Assembly: GCA_021555105.2 (NCBI GenBank)
Contig: CP134604.1
Coordinates: 682,001 to 746,000 of the forward strand
DNA length: 64,000 bases
Direction: 5' to 3'
Origin: Thalassospiraceae bacterium LMO-JJ14
Lineage (GTDB): Bacteria; Pseudomonadota; Alphaproteobacteria; Rhodospirillales; Casp-alpha2
Shown here: one piece after another, positions 18,401-27,395 of the stretch
Layout: each line of letters begins with the position of its first letter
Numbering within the stretch: the stretch's first letter is position 1
Notes under the pieces: model-generated
What the model was told of the DNA's origin: nothing
The model's database searches: none
What the model saw: only the letters and a program-made list of their open reading frames with translations
Translations under genes and position numbers: made by a program

Positions 18401-20051
18401 TGTCGATCGGCGGGTTGGTGACCTGCGAAAACGCCTGACGGAAGAAGTGGTGCATGCCGCGGTACTTGTCGGACAGCACAGCCAGTGGGGCATCGTCGCC
18501 CATGGAACCGATGGCTTCCTTGCCGCCCTCGATCATCGGCTGCAGGATCATCTCCATGTCTTCCATCGACAATCCGAAGCAATGCTGACGGCGGCGCAGT
18601 TCTTCAGGGCTGAGCATGCTTCCCTTGACGTCAGCGGCCTCGATGATGTCGTCGAGGGCGGTCGTCCGCTCTGTCCATTTGGCGAAATCGCCGCGTGCCG
18701 CTGTCAGGGATTTCAGTTCCTGATCGTGATAAAATGTACCGGTTTCAAGATCGATACCGATCATGCCGCCGGGGCCGACACGACCCTTCTCGGTCGCCGT
18801 CCCGTCGGGAATTTCCACCATGCCGGCCTCGGAGCCGACGATCAGCAGGCCATCGCTTGTTGTAACAAAGCGCATCGGGCGCAAACCGTTACGGTCCATG
18901 CCGGCAACCACCCAGCGGCCGTCATGCGCGCAGATCGCCGCCGGGCCGTCCCACGGCTCAAGTACGGCGTTGCAGTAGGAAAACAGCGCCTCATGTTCGG
19001 GCGGCATGGTTTTGTTCTGGGCAATGGATTCCGGTATCGTCATCGCCTTGACCATCGGCGCCGGCCGACCGGCACGGCAAAGCAGTTCGAACACACTATC
19101 GAGAGCTTCTGAATCCGAGCTTCTGGACGGCACGATCGGCTTAAGGTCCTCGATGTTTTCGCCGAACAGCGGCGAGGCCATTTTCGGCTCGTGCGCCTTC
19201 ATCAGCTTGACGTTGCCGGTCAACGTATTGATTTCGCCGTTATGCGCCAGCATGCGGAACGGTTGCGCGAGGCGCCAGGTCGGGAAAGTGTTGGTCGAAT
19301 AGCGCTGGTGATAAATCGCGAAGTTGGAAATGAAGCGATCATCCAGCAAATCCGGATAGAAAGACGTCAATTGTTCGGCCAGGAACATCCCCTTATAGAC
19401 GACCGAGCGGCAACTCATTGAACAGATATAGAAGTCGTTGATGTGTTCGGCCAGCACACGGCGTTCGATACGGCGACGGACAACGTAAAGGTCGCGCTCG
19501 AAATCCTCATACGAGATGTCGGCCTTGGTCGACAGCATGATCTGTTCGATTTCAGGGCGTGTGGTGTTGGCCTTTTCACCGATGACATCGACGTTGATCG
19601 GTACCTGGCGCCAGCCGTAAATGCCGTAACCACTGCGCAGCACTTCGGTTTCGACGATGGAGCGGCAGATTTCCTGTGCCCCAAGATCGGCTTTCGGCAG
19701 GAAGATCATGCCGACAGCGATCTTGTCGTCGCCCGGTTCATGACCGGTATGACGGATGTGTTCTTTGACGAATTCCCAGGGAATCTGGACATGAATACCG
19801 GCGCCATCGCCTGTCTTGCCGTCTGCGTCGACGGCACCGCGATGCCAGATCTTTTTCAGGGCTTCGATGGCGGCTTCGACAACACGGCGTGTCGGTTGGC
19901 CATCGATCGCGGCGATCATGCCGACGCCGCAAGATGCATGCTCGTCCGCCGGGTCGTAAAGACCGGTTTTGGCAAGGCGTTTCGAATCGCGTTCGAAGCG
20001 GGCAACGAATTCTTCCGCGGTTTCGATGGCATTCTCGGTGCGCTTGCTCAT
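15489..20051 (-). CDS. gltB: Glutamate synthase (NADPH) large subunit
   Basis: Makes glutamate from glutamine and 2-oxoglutarate. At 1520 residues it is full length. The amidotransferase domain begins after a short propeptide at Cys41 (ASCGVGM). The central and FMN-binding synthase domains include SGHDGGTGASP. The 3Fe-4S cluster cysteines are in CHSNTCPVGVC, and the C-terminal beta-helix region carries the GXXXG-type repeats (GCGSNGCEYMTGG). The start overlaps the GFA gene stop by 4 bp. It is the promoter-distal gene of the gltD-GFA-gltB operon; order gltD before gltB differs from the E. coli gltBD order. Confidence 0.98.
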   Translation of the reverse strand: MSKRTENAIETAEEFVARFERDSKRLAKTGLYDPADEHASCGVGMIAAIDGQPTRRVVEAAIEALKKIWHRGAVDADGKTGDGAGIHVQIPWEFVKEHIRHTGHEPGDDKIAVGMIFLPKADLGAQEICRSIVETEVLRSGYGIYGWRQVPINVDVIGEKANTTRPEIEQIMLSTKADISYEDFERDLYVVRRRIERRVLAEHINDFYICSMSCRSVVYKGMFLAEQLTSFYPDLLDDRFISNFAIYHQRYSTNTFPTWRLAQPFRMLAHNGEINTLTGNVKLMKAHEPKMASPLFGENIEDLKPIVPSRSSDSEALDSVFELLCRAGRPAPMVKAMTIPESIAQNKTMPPEHEALFSYCNAVLEPWDGPAAICAHDGRWVVAGMDRNGLRPMRFVTTSDGLLIVGSEAGMVEIPDGTATEKGRVGPGGMIGIDLETGTFYHDQELKSLTAARGDFAKWTERTTALDDIIEAADVKGSMLSPEELRRRQHCFGLSMEDMEMILQPMIEGGKEAIGSMGDDAPLAVLSDKYRGMHHFFRQAFSQVTNPPIDSLRERRVMSLKTRLGNLGNILDEEPSQCDLLQLESPVLSNASFEAMKRYMGDTAAEVDCTFVPEGPGSLTEALQRIRSEAEAAVRAGKTHLVLSDMNTGAERAPVPMILAAGGVHTHLVREELRTFTSINVRSSECLDVHYFAVLIGVGATTVNAYLTEEAIYDRQRRGLLEGLSVEQAVDNYKDAIDQGLLKIMSKMGIGVLSSYRGGYCFEAVGLSRALVAEFFPGMASRISGIGLPGIKRNVAAMHKTAFSKDAIPLPVGGFYKVRAGGERHGHDGKLIHVLQSAVSSESYSLYKKFSEGVHSRQPIFIRDLLAFKPDRPTIPVEQVQSVTEIRKRLVAPGISLGALSPEAHETLSIAMNRIGAKSDSGEGGEDPARFQPRPNGDNPSSAIKQVASGRFGVTAEYLNNCREIEIKVAQGAKPGEGGQLPGFKVSSMIAKLRHATPGVTLISPPPHHDIYSIEDLAQLIYDLKQINPDASVCVKLVARSGVGTIAAGVAKAKADVILISGHDGGTGASPQSSIKYAGIPWEMGLSEANQVLTLNRLRHKVKLRVDGGIKTGRDVVMAAMLGADEFGIGTASLVAMGCIMVRQCHSNTCPVGVCTQDEALREKFTGTPEKVVNLFTFVAEEVSEILADLGYETLQEITGRSDLLAQVSRGAAHLDDLDLNPLLQQADHGGYPRYYDGEGRNEVPDTLDAQIIKDAMQTFQHGEKMQLTYAIRNTHRAVGARTSSLITRKYGMSGLDHNHLTVRLRGSAGQSLGAFAVQGLALEVLGDANDYVGKGLSGGTIVLRPPVSSLLESEKNTIIGNTVLYGATAGRLFAAGQAGERFCVRNSGATAVIEGCGSNGCEYMTGGLVVILGEVGPNFGAGMTGGMAFVYDPDDKFDLQANPETIIWQSVETEYWQDVLKVQIQQHVKRTHSRHALRLLNDWNRELPNFRQIVPKEMIGKLEHPVTLSEQTGLKTAGE

Positions 20052-20479
20052 GACGTGCTCTCCGGTTTTTCGGCATACAGGGCGATGACTTCAGCACCCG
20101 TCATGGACGGGATATCGCCGGCAAAATTATAGTATTCGGGCTTTTCATCTATGAATATCTGGCCTGCCAGTTTGAAGGCGGATTGATCATCGTAAGTGCC
20201 CGCCATGACGAAATATTGCGGTGTCTCGCCTTTCAGACGATAGAAAAGACTGCTGCCGCAGACATTGCAGAAACCGCGTTCCGCCCATTCCGAACTGCTG
20301 AACCAGGTGAGGGATTTCTCGCCCTTGATTTCGGGGGCGCCTTTCAGGTGCGCGGCGATGCCTGGGCTGCCGCACCAGCGACGGCACATGTCGCAATGGC
20401 ATGCGTTGACCTCGTGGATGCGCTCGGTTGTGAAACTCACCTTCCCGCAAAGGCATTTTCCGTGGGATTTATCACTCAT
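20048..20479 (-). CDS. GFA/CENP-V family zinc-binding protein
   Basis: A 143-residue protein of the glutathione-dependent formaldehyde-activating (GFA) family. Zinc-ligand cysteines are plain: CLCGKVSF (Cys9, Cys11), CHCDMCRRWCG (Cys27, Cys29, Cys32) and CNVCGSSLFYR, followed by the usual beta-rich end with FIDEKPEYYNF. Founding members are said to form S-hydroxymethylglutathione, but most relatives have no proven activity. It starts 10 bp after gltD and overlaps the gltB start by 4 bp, so it is almost certainly translated with glutamate synthase. This location is odd for the family. Confidence 0.88.
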   Translation of the reverse strand: MSDKSHGKCLCGKVSFTTERIHEVNACHCDMCRRWCGSPGIAAHLKGAPEIKGEKSLTWFSSSEWAERGFCNVCGSSLFYRLKGETPQYFVMAGTYDDQSAFKLAGQIFIDEKPEYYNFAGDIPSMTGAEVIALYAEKPESTS

Positions 20480-20489
20480 GGCTCAATCC

Positions 20490-21926
20490 TCAGGCCGCGT
20501 CGGCACGCTGGGCGCCCGACTGCAGGTAGCGGTGAATGCCGTCGGCGGCATCGCGGCCGTCCTTGATGGCCCACACGACAAGCGAGGCACCCCGGTAGAT
20601 GTCGCCGGCGGCAAATACGCCGTCCATCTCGGTCATCTTCGAAGGCTCATCGACTTTGACCGTGCCCCACTTGCTGACGGCCAGTTCCGGGGCGCCGAAC
20701 AGGCTCGGCAAGTCTTCCGGATCGAAGCCGAGTGCCTTGATGGCGATATCCGCTTCGATGTTGAAGCTGGAATCCTTGATGGGTTCCGGAATTTGACGGC
20801 CGGTCACATCGGCGACGCCCAGATGCATGCGATGTGCCCGCACGGCTTCGACCTTGTCCTTGCCGAGGAATGCTTCGGGGGCCGACAACCAGACGAATTC
20901 GACGCCTTCTTCCTCGGCGTTTGCGACTTCGCGCTGCGAGCCCGGCATATTGGCGCGGTCTCGGCGGTACAGACATTTGACCGTTTTTGCGCCCTGACGG
21001 ACGGCGGTTCGGACACAGTCCATGGCGGTGTCGCCGCCACCGATGACGACAACGTTTTTGCCGTATGCATTGAGCGTACCGTCATCGAACGACGGCACCG
21101 AATCGCCCAGGCCCTTGCGATTGCTTGCCGTCAGAAAATCCATGGCCGCGAAGATGTTCTCGAGGCCGGAACCCGGGGCCTGCAGTTCGCGTGCGCTGTA
21201 GACGCCGGTGGCGATCAGGACGGCGGCGTGTTCGGCCCTGAGGTCGGCCAGGGAAGCGTCGCGGCCGACCTCGAAATTCTGATGATAAATGACGCCGCCG
21301 TCGGCCAGCAGCTTGGTGCGTCGTTCGACGATGTCCTTTTCCAGCTTGAAGTTGGGAATACCGTAGATCAGCAGCCCCCCCATGCGGTCATACCGGTCGT
21401 AAACATGGACTTCGTAGCCCATGATGCGCAGACGTTCCGCCGCCGCAAGGCCGGCCGGGCCGCCGCCGATGATGCCGACGGAAAGGCCCAGATCGGCCTG
21501 TGCCACGGGCGCCTTAACCCAACCTTCTTTCCAGGCCGTATCAGTAATGTATTTCTCAATGGCGCCGATGGTGACGGTGCCGTGGCGCGACTGCTCGAGC
21601 ACGCACGAGCCTTCACAGAGTCTGTCCTGCGGACAGATACGGCCACATACTTCGGGGAAAGTGTTCGTCGCCTGCGAGGTCTCGTAGGCTTCTTCAAGGC
21701 GGCCTTCCGTGGCCAGGCGCAGCCAGTCGGGGATGTTGTTTTGCAGCGGGCAATGCACCTGGCAATAGGGGATGCCGCATTGTTCGCAACGCGACGCCTG
21801 TTGGACAGCGGCTTCGTCGCTGTATTCGGCGTAAATCTCGTCGAAGTCGGCGCGGCGTTCGGTGGCATCGCGTTTGTCCGGCATGGTGCCGTCAATTTTG
21901 ATGAACTGCTGCATACGATCAGGCAT
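20490..21926 (-). CDS. gltD: Glutamate synthase (NADPH) small subunit
   Basis: FAD and Fe-S electron-transfer subunit that feeds NADPH electrons to GltB. The N-terminal cysteine clusters are CEQCGIPYCQVHCP and CGRICPQDRLCEGSC. The FAD-binding motif is IGGGPAGLAAAERL, and the NADPH-binding motif is VVIGGGDTAMDCVRTA. Length is 478 residues from ATG 21926, chosen because GGGGAG lies 6 nt upstream and the product begins MPDRMQQF; the frame is open a further 32 codons without support. It heads the operon and lies divergent from uppP across an AT-rich gap. Confidence 0.97.
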   Translation of the reverse strand: MPDRMQQFIKIDGTMPDKRDATERRADFDEIYAEYSDEAAVQQASRCEQCGIPYCQVHCPLQNNIPDWLRLATEGRLEEAYETSQATNTFPEVCGRICPQDRLCEGSCVLEQSRHGTVTIGAIEKYITDTAWKEGWVKAPVAQADLGLSVGIIGGGPAGLAAAERLRIMGYEVHVYDRYDRMGGLLIYGIPNFKLEKDIVERRTKLLADGGVIYHQNFEVGRDASLADLRAEHAAVLIATGVYSARELQAPGSGLENIFAAMDFLTASNRKGLGDSVPSFDDGTLNAYGKNVVVIGGGDTAMDCVRTAVRQGAKTVKCLYRRDRANMPGSQREVANAEEEGVEFVWLSAPEAFLGKDKVEAVRAHRMHLGVADVTGRQIPEPIKDSSFNIEADIAIKALGFDPEDLPSLFGAPELAVSKWGTVKVDEPSKMTEMDGVFAAGDIYRGASLVVWAIKDGRDAADGIHRYLQSGAQRADAA

Positions 21927-22209
21927 GTCTGCTCCCCAAGGTCCCTGCACTCGGCTTTTTGCCGTAGCGCGGCAGCCGTGAAGGCCCCTCAAGGCGGTCC
22001 AGGCTGCGATTCTCTTCGCCAAATTTCTTAATAGGTCAGTATCTTTTACTAATTATTTGATGATGACGCAATAAGATTGTCATCGCCGTGAGGATTCATC
22101 GCGAAAGTTTCCTCAAAGGATCAAAATTAGTACCATTATGAGACAAAATTGACGATTGGCACTCACCGCCAATCGCGCTATGTGTCACAATACCTTGCGA
22201 GGGCTGACT
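21927..22209. other. AT-rich divergent intergenic region, gltD / uppP
   Basis: A 283-bp gap between two divergent operons. 22021-22150 is clearly AT-rich compared with its surroundings and must hold both promoters, but I could not fix convincing -35/-10 pairs. An 8-bp inverted repeat cgattggc/gccaatcg (22153-22160 and 22168-22175, 7-nt loop) lies 35 bp before uppP and could be an operator or leader hairpin. Confidence 0.4.
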
Positions 22210-23013
22210 ATGCCGATCCTACATCTTGTCATTTTGGCCGCAGTTCAGGGCATTACGGAGTTTCTGCCGATCAGTTCGTCAGGACACCTTGTGCTGGCGC
22301 CGATGTTTCTCGGTTGGCCGGACCAGGGGCTGATGATCGATGTTGCCGTGCATGTCGGCACCCTGCTGGCGGTTGTGCTTTATCTGTACAAGGACGTCGG
22401 CGCCATGCTGGCCGGTATCGGCCGTATGCTGAAAGGCCGCCGTGACCCGGGGGCAAGGCTGTTTCTGCTTCTGGTCGTCGGCACCATCCCTGTGGTCGGT
22501 GCCGGTCTGGCGCTTCATCACTATGCGCCGAACATGTTTCGCGATTTGCAGGTCATTGCCTGGGCGACGATCGGCTTTGGGATTCTGCTTTGGATCGCCG
22601 ATCAGGTCGGCATGACGGTGCGCCGGATTGAACATCTCGGCGTGCTGGACGTGTTTTTTATCGGTCTGGCACAGTGTCTGGCACTGATCCCCGGTACCAG
22701 CCGATCCGGTATTACCATGACAGCAGCCAGGTTTATCGGCATGGAGCGTCCCGATGCCGCCCGATTTTCCATGTTGTTATCTATACCGACAATCATTGCC
22801 GCCGGGACGTTGAGCGGTATCGACATCTATCAAAGCGGTGACGTGCAACTTGCCGCGGACGCTTTCGTTGCCGCCGGGTTGTCCTTCATCTTCGCGTTGA
22901 TCGCCATTGCGCTGATGATGGCATGGTTGCGCCGCGCATCGTTCACACCGTTCGTGGTCTATCGGATTGTGCTGGGCGGCTTTCTGCTGGCTGTCGTTTA
23001 CGGCGCTTTGTGA
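22210..23013 (+). CDS. uppP: Undecaprenyl-diphosphatase
   Basis: Inner-membrane enzyme (BacA) that recycles undecaprenyl pyrophosphate to the monophosphate carrier used for peptidoglycan and O-antigen. The 267-residue polytopic protein has both catalytic motifs: QGITEFLPISSSGHL near the N terminus and PGTSRSGITMTAARF in the second half. I chose ATG 22210 because relatives begin a few residues before the AAVQGITEFLP motif. The stop overlaps the GTG start of the next gene. Confidence 0.96.
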   Translation: MPILHLVILAAVQGITEFLPISSSGHLVLAPMFLGWPDQGLMIDVAVHVGTLLAVVLYLYKDVGAMLAGIGRMLKGRRDPGARLFLLLVVGTIPVVGAGLALHHYAPNMFRDLQVIAWATIGFGILLWIADQVGMTVRRIEHLGVLDVFFIGLAQCLALIPGTSRSGITMTAARFIGMERPDAARFSMLLSIPTIIAAGTLSGIDIYQSGDVQLAADAFVAAGLSFIFALIAIALMMAWLRRASFTPFVVYRIVLGGFLLAVVYGAL

Positions 23014-23741
23014 CCGGGTACATCTTCGTCCTGGCGGCTGGCCTATGCGCCGGTGGGATCAGCGCCATCGTCGGGACCGGTGCCTCGATCATCCTGTTGC
23101 CGATCCTGATCTTGCAGTTCGGCCCGCAACAGGCGGTGCCGATCATGGCCGTTGCCGCCGTCATGGGAAATATCGGCAAATCGCTGGCGTGGTGGCGTGA
23201 CATCGACTGGCGCGCGTTTTGGGCATATTCCGTCTTCGGTGTGCCGGGGGCCGCACTGGGGGCGCGGACGCTTTTGGTGCTGCCCGCCAGCATCGTCGAG
23301 ATTGCGCTTGGTATCTTCTTTCTGGCGCTTATCCCAATGCGCCGCTGGATGCGGGTTCGCGACATGCATATGCCGCTCTGGCAACTGGCAATCGCCGGCG
23401 GTGTGATCGGGTTTCTGACGGGGATCGTCTTGTCGACCGGGCCGCTCAGCATTCCTGCCTTCGGGGCCGTCGGCCTGTCCAAGGGCGCGCTGCTGTCGAC
23501 CGAGGCTGTCGCCTCCCTGGCCCTGATGATTTCCAAGGCGGCGACGTTTCAGATGTTGGGGGCGTTGCCGTGGCCACAGATCGTGCAGGGCCTGATCGTC
23601 GGCTCATCGATGATCGCAGGCTCGTTCGCCGCAAAGCGCCTTGTCGACCGAATGAGCATTCATGCGTTCGAACACATGCTCGACGTGATGCTCATCATCG
23701 CCGCGATCACCATGTTGTGGACGGGGATTGCCGGCGGTTAA
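23010..23741 (+). CDS. TauE/SafE family membrane transporter
   Basis: Inner-membrane protein of 243 residues with about seven to eight hydrophobic helices, matching the TauE/SafE (DUF81) family of putative anion or sulfonate exporters. The first helix carries AGLCAGGISAIVGTGASII, the typical glycine-rich start, with a repeat of the pattern in the second half (GGVIGFLTGIVLSTGPL). GTG 23010 overlaps the uppP stop (GTGA), so the two genes are coupled. Substrate unknown. It converges on the next gene with shared stop codons (TTAA). Confidence 0.85.
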   Translation: MTGYIFVLAAGLCAGGISAIVGTGASIILLPILILQFGPQQAVPIMAVAAVMGNIGKSLAWWRDIDWRAFWAYSVFGVPGAALGARTLLVLPASIVEIALGIFFLALIPMRRWMRVRDMHMPLWQLAIAGGVIGFLTGIVLSTGPLSIPAFGAVGLSKGALLSTEAVASLALMISKAATFQMLGALPWPQIVQGLIVGSSMIAGSFAAKRLVDRMSIHAFEHMLDVMLIIAAITMLWTGIAGG

Positions 23742-24670
23742 TAGCCTTTCTTGATATCGACGGTGTTGAGCGGCGGTTTGCCGGCTTCGATCAGCTTGAC
23801 GTTTTCCTCCATCCAGTCGGCTGCGCTCGACGGCACCGTCAGGGACGCCATATGTGGTGTTACCGTGACCTTGGGATGGGTCCAGAACGGATGACCGGCG
23901 GGTAGCGGTTCGACGTGAAACACATCGAGCGTGGCGGCGTTGATATGACCGCTGTCGAGCGCCGCAAGCAAATCCTCATCGACAACATGCGCACCGCGCG
24001 CGCAATTGATGATGTTGGCGCCTTCGGGCAGGGCTGCCAGGGTCTCCTTGTTGACGATGCCGCGCGTCGATTCGGTCAGCGGCAACAGCACGATCAGGAT
24101 TTCCGTCCGATTCAAGAACGGCGTTAGGCCGTCCGCGCCATGGTAAGACGTAATGCCCTCGATGTGCTTTTCCGTACGCGACCAGCCGGCGACATCGAAG
24201 CCGAGGGCTGCGACCTTCTTGGCGGCATCGCTGCCCAGCTCACCCAGCCCCAGGAAGCCGACTTTCCTGTCGCGGGTGTCGGTCTGGCGCATCTGTTTCC
24301 AGGTGCCGCCCGTCGTCCAATTCAGATACACGCCGAGGCGGCGGTGATAATGAATAACCCAGTAAAGTACGTACTCGCTCATGCCCTCGGTCAGGCAGCG
24401 GTCGACAAGGCGCACCACCGGCACATTCTCGGGAAGTTCGGTATCGCTGAGAATGCCGTCGACACCGGCGCCCAGCGACAGAATTCCTTTCAGGTTCGGA
24501 AATGTCTTCAACTCACCCACCGGCGGCCGCCAGACAATGGCGTAATCGTAGCTGGACTTGTCGGCGATTTCATCCGGCCAGACATCGAATCCGGCATCGG
24601 GGAATTTCGTTAGTATGGCGTCACGCCAGGCTTCGGCTTTGTCGGCGGCAGACAGGAACATAAATTTCAT
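23738..24670 (-). CDS. ghrA: D-2-hydroxyacid dehydrogenase, glyoxylate/hydroxypyruvate reductase A-like
   Basis: NAD(P)H-dependent reductase of 310 residues, the usual GhrA length. The Rossmann motif is VGFLGLGELGSDAAKKV. The catalytic Arg lies in NCARGAHVVDEDLL, a Glu in DVFHVEPLP, and the His in TVTPHMASLT. In E. coli GhrA reduces glyoxylate and hydroxypyruvate; the substrate range here is inferred by family. Single gene, convergent with the TauE-like gene and 25 bp downstream of yejF. Confidence 0.88.
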   Translation of the reverse strand: MKFMFLSAADKAEAWRDAILTKFPDAGFDVWPDEIADKSSYDYAIVWRPPVGELKTFPNLKGILSLGAGVDGILSDTELPENVPVVRLVDRCLTEGMSEYVLYWVIHYHRRLGVYLNWTTGGTWKQMRQTDTRDRKVGFLGLGELGSDAAKKVAALGFDVAGWSRTEKHIEGITSYHGADGLTPFLNRTEILIVLLPLTESTRGIVNKETLAALPEGANIINCARGAHVVDEDLLAALDSGHINAATLDVFHVEPLPAGHPFWTHPKVTVTPHMASLTVPSSAADWMEENVKLIEAGKPPLNTVDIKKGY

Positions 24671-24695
24671 AAAACGTCTCTCTTTTATTGCAAGT

Positions 24696-26315
24696 CTAGG
24701 TGCTCACCACGCCGCTTTCGTCGGCGGTGAGGTTAAGGGCGGCGGCTAGCAGCGCCTTGGTATAGGGCTGCTGCGGGTTATCGAATATCTGTTCGGCGGG
24801 GCCCTGTTCGACAACGCGGCCTTCTTTCATGACCACGACATCATGCGCCATGGCACGGACGACTTTCAGGTCATGGCTGATGAACATATAGGCGAGGTCG
24901 TGCTTTTTCTGCAAATCGCGCAGCAGTTCGACGATCTGCGCCTGTACCGACATGTCGAGCGCGCTGGTCGGCTCATCGAGGACGATAAACCTGGGTTTGA
25001 GAACAAGGGCGCGGGCAATGGCGATGCGTTGGCGCTGGCCGCCCGAAAATTCATGCGGATAGCGGTCGCGCATGGCCGGTTCCAGGCCGACCTCGAGCAA
25101 CGCGGCATCGATCATCTTACGACGCTCATCCTCATCGCCGAGATCATGAATGATCAGCCCTTCCTCGATAATCTGGCCGATCGATAGGCGCGGGCTGAGC
25201 GAGCCGTAAGGATCCTGAAAAACGATCTGCATTTGACGGCGGAGCGGGCGTAGTTCACCCCAGCTCAAACCCTGTACGGACGATCCCTGAAAAGCGATCT
25301 CGCCGGTTGATCTTTCCAGGCGGATCAACGCGCGGCCGAGCGTCGATTTGCCCGAACCCGACTCGCCGACGATGCCGACGGTATGCCCGGCGCGGATATC
25401 CACCGATATCCCGTCGACCGCCTTGATGTAGCCGACCGTGCGGCGGAGCACGCCCCGTTTGATTGGAAACCAGACGCGGACATCATCGCCTTTGAGGATA
25501 CTCTCGCCGCCGGGCGCCGGATCGGGGCGGCCCTTCGGTTCGGCGGCAAGCAGGTGCCGGGTGTATTCGTGCTCGGGCTGGGTGAACACGGTCTCGGCAT
25601 CGCCGCTTTCGACGACCTTGCCGCTGTTCATGACCGACACCGTATCGGCCATGCGCCGGACGATACCGAGATCGTGCGTGATCAGCAGCATGGCCATGCC
25701 GAGTTCGGCCTGAAGGTCTTTCAGAAGCTTCAGGATTTGCGCCTGAACCGTCACATCCAGCGCTGTTGTCGGCTCGTCGGCGATAAGAATTTCCGGTTCG
25801 TTGGCGAGCGCCATGGCGATCATGATGCGCTGCTGCTGGCCACCGGAGAATTCGTGCGGCAGGGCGTGAAGCCGTTCCGTGGCGCCTTCAAGCCCGACCA
25901 GCTTGAGAAGTTCGATAACCCGTGTGCGCGCCGCCTCAATCGTCATGTGCTTGTGTACCAGAAGCACTTCGGAAATCTGCTTTTCGATGGAATGCAACGG
26001 ATTGAGGCTGTTCAGCGGCTCTTGGAAGATCATCGCGATCCGATTGCCGCGGATGGAGCGCATAAAACTTTCAGGTGCCGCCATGATTTCGTCGCCGGTG
26101 AAATCGATGCTGCCCGCCGGATGCCAGGCGTTGGGGTAGGGCAGTAGCCGCATGATCGACAATGCGGATACCGACTTTCCGGACCCCGACTCGCCGACCA
26201 GGGCATGCGTGCGTCCGGCTTCGATGTCGAACGACACGCCCTCGACCGCCTTGACCTCACGTGCGCCATGGCCGAACGAAACATGCAGATTATCGACGCG
26301 GAGGATCGTGCTCAT
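24696..26315 (-). CDS. yejF: Peptide ABC transporter, fused ATP-binding protein
   Basis: Cytoplasmic ATPase with two tandem ABC domains in 539 residues. Walker A motifs are [13 protein letters not shown] and [13 protein letters not shown]. The ABC signatures are [12 protein letters not shown] and [12 protein letters not shown], with Walker [13 protein letters not shown] and [12 protein letters not shown]. It powers the YejBE pore for oligopeptides, including microcin C-like peptides in enterics. ATG 26315 ([10 protein letters not shown]) overlaps the yejE stop by 4 bp; the upstream open frame lies within yejE. Confidence 0.94.
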   Translation of the reverse strand: MSTILRVDNLHVSFGHGAREVKAVEGVSFDIEAGRTHALVGESGSGKSVSALSIMRLLPYPNAWHPAGSIDFTGDEIMAAPESFMRSIRGNRIAMIFQEPLNSLNPLHSIEKQISEVLLVHKHMTIEAARTRVIELLKLVGLEGATERLHALPHEFSGGQQQRIMIAMALANEPEILIADEPTTALDVTVQAQILKLLKDLQAELGMAMLLITHDLGIVRRMADTVSVMNSGKVVESGDAETVFTQPEHEYTRHLLAAEPKGRPDPAPGGESILKGDDVRVWFPIKRGVLRRTVGYIKAVDGISVDIRAGHTVGIVGESGSGKSTLGRALIRLERSTGEIAFQGSSVQGLSWGELRPLRRQMQIVFQDPYGSLSPRLSIGQIIEEGLIIHDLGDEDERRKMIDAALLEVGLEPAMRDRYPHEFSGGQRQRIAIARALVLKPRFIVLDEPTSALDMSVQAQIVELLRDLQKKHDLAYMFISHDLKVVRAMAHDVVVMKEGRVVEQGPAEQIFDNPQQPYTKALLAAALNLTADESGVVST

Positions 26316-27394
26316 CGGAAGGTCTTTCTCGGGTCGAAGGCATCGCGCACCGCCTCGCCGATAAACACCAGCAACGACAGCATCAGGGAAAGTATAATGA
26401 AAGCCGTGATGCCGAGCCATGGTGCATGCAGGTTGTTCTTGCCCTGATTCAGGAGCTCGCCCAGCGACGGCGAGCCGGGCGGCAATCCGAAACCGAGAAA
26501 ATCAAGACTGGTCAGGATCGTTACCGAGCCTGCGAGGATGAACGGCAAAAGCGTCAATGTCGCCACCATGGCGTTGGGCAGTATGTGCTTGAACATGATA
26601 ATCAGATCGCCGGCGCCGAGCGCCCGTGCGGCACGCACATAATCGAAATTGCGGGCCCGCAAAAATTCGGCGCGCACCACGCCGACCAGCGACACCCATT
26701 GAAACAGCAGCAACAGCCCCAGCAAAAGCCAGAAGCTCGGCACGAAAACGCTGGCCAGGATGATCAGGAGATACAACTGCGGCATGGAGGTCCAGATTTC
26801 GATAAACCGTTGCCCGATCAGATCGATCCAGCCGCCGAAATAACCCTGAATGGCACCGATGGAGATTCCGATGATGGAACTCAGGATCGTCAACAGAACC
26901 CCGAATACAACGGAGATGCGAAACCCGTAAATCGTCCGCGCCAGCACATCGCGGCCCTGATCGTCCGTGCCGAGCCAGTTTTCAGCCGTCGGTCCATAGG
27001 GTGCCGGGCCAGGCAGGTTGAGATTGACGGTGTCGTATGAAAACCGCACCGGCGGCCACATCATCCAGCCTTTTTCGACAATCAGGTCGCGAACGAACGG
27101 GTCGCGGTAATCGGCCTCGGTCTGAAATTCACCACCGAACTCGGTTTCCGCATATTCCTTGAAGACCGGCATATAGGCGCCGCCGTCGTACCAGACGAAA
27201 ACCGGTTTATCGTTGGCAAGCAGTTCCGCAAACATGCTGACGACAAACAGCATGGCGAAAAGCCACAGCGAGATATAGCCGCGCCGGTTGGTCCGGAAAT
27301 TATGCATCCGGCGTGCATTGAGCGGTGAGATGCGCTTGCCCAGAAAGCGATGCTCGGCTTGCCCGGTGGCGGCTTTGTCGATGACCGCCTCCAT
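26312..27394 (-). CDS. yejE: Peptide ABC transporter permease
   Basis: Inner-membrane permease of 360 residues in the OppC/DppC group. An N-terminal helix (about residues 40-56) is followed by a large periplasmic segment containing WMMWPPVRFSYDTVNLNLPG and LGTDDQGRDVLARTIYG, then the helical core. The ABC-contact EAA loop falls in EFLRARNFDYVRAARALGA. It lies 1 bp after yejB and overlaps yejF, so the yejABEF order is intact. Confidence 0.94.
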   Translation of the reverse strand: MEAVIDKAATGQAEHRFLGKRISPLNARRMHNFRTNRRGYISLWLFAMLFVVSMFAELLANDKPVFVWYDGGAYMPVFKEYAETEFGGEFQTEADYRDPFVRDLIVEKGWMMWPPVRFSYDTVNLNLPGPAPYGPTAENWLGTDDQGRDVLARTIYGFRISVVFGVLLTILSSIIGISIGAIQGYFGGWIDLIGQRFIEIWTSMPQLYLLIILASVFVPSFWLLLGLLLLFQWVSLVGVVRAEFLRARNFDYVRAARALGAGDLIIMFKHILPNAMVATLTLLPFILAGSVTILTSLDFLGFGLPPGSPSLGELLNQGKNNLHAPWLGITAFIILSLMLSLLVFIGEAVRDAFDPRKTFR

Positions 27395-27395
27395 C

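Noticed and set aside
17487-19112. Plus-strand open frame (541 codons) antisense to gltB
   Set aside because: Lies wholly inside gltB, whose domains are intact across it. The product has a random His/Gln/Asp-rich composition.
20265-22031. Plus-strand open frame (588 codons) antisense to gltD and the GFA gene
   Set aside because: Both minus-strand genes show complete Cys motifs and nucleotide-binding sites; the antisense frame does not.
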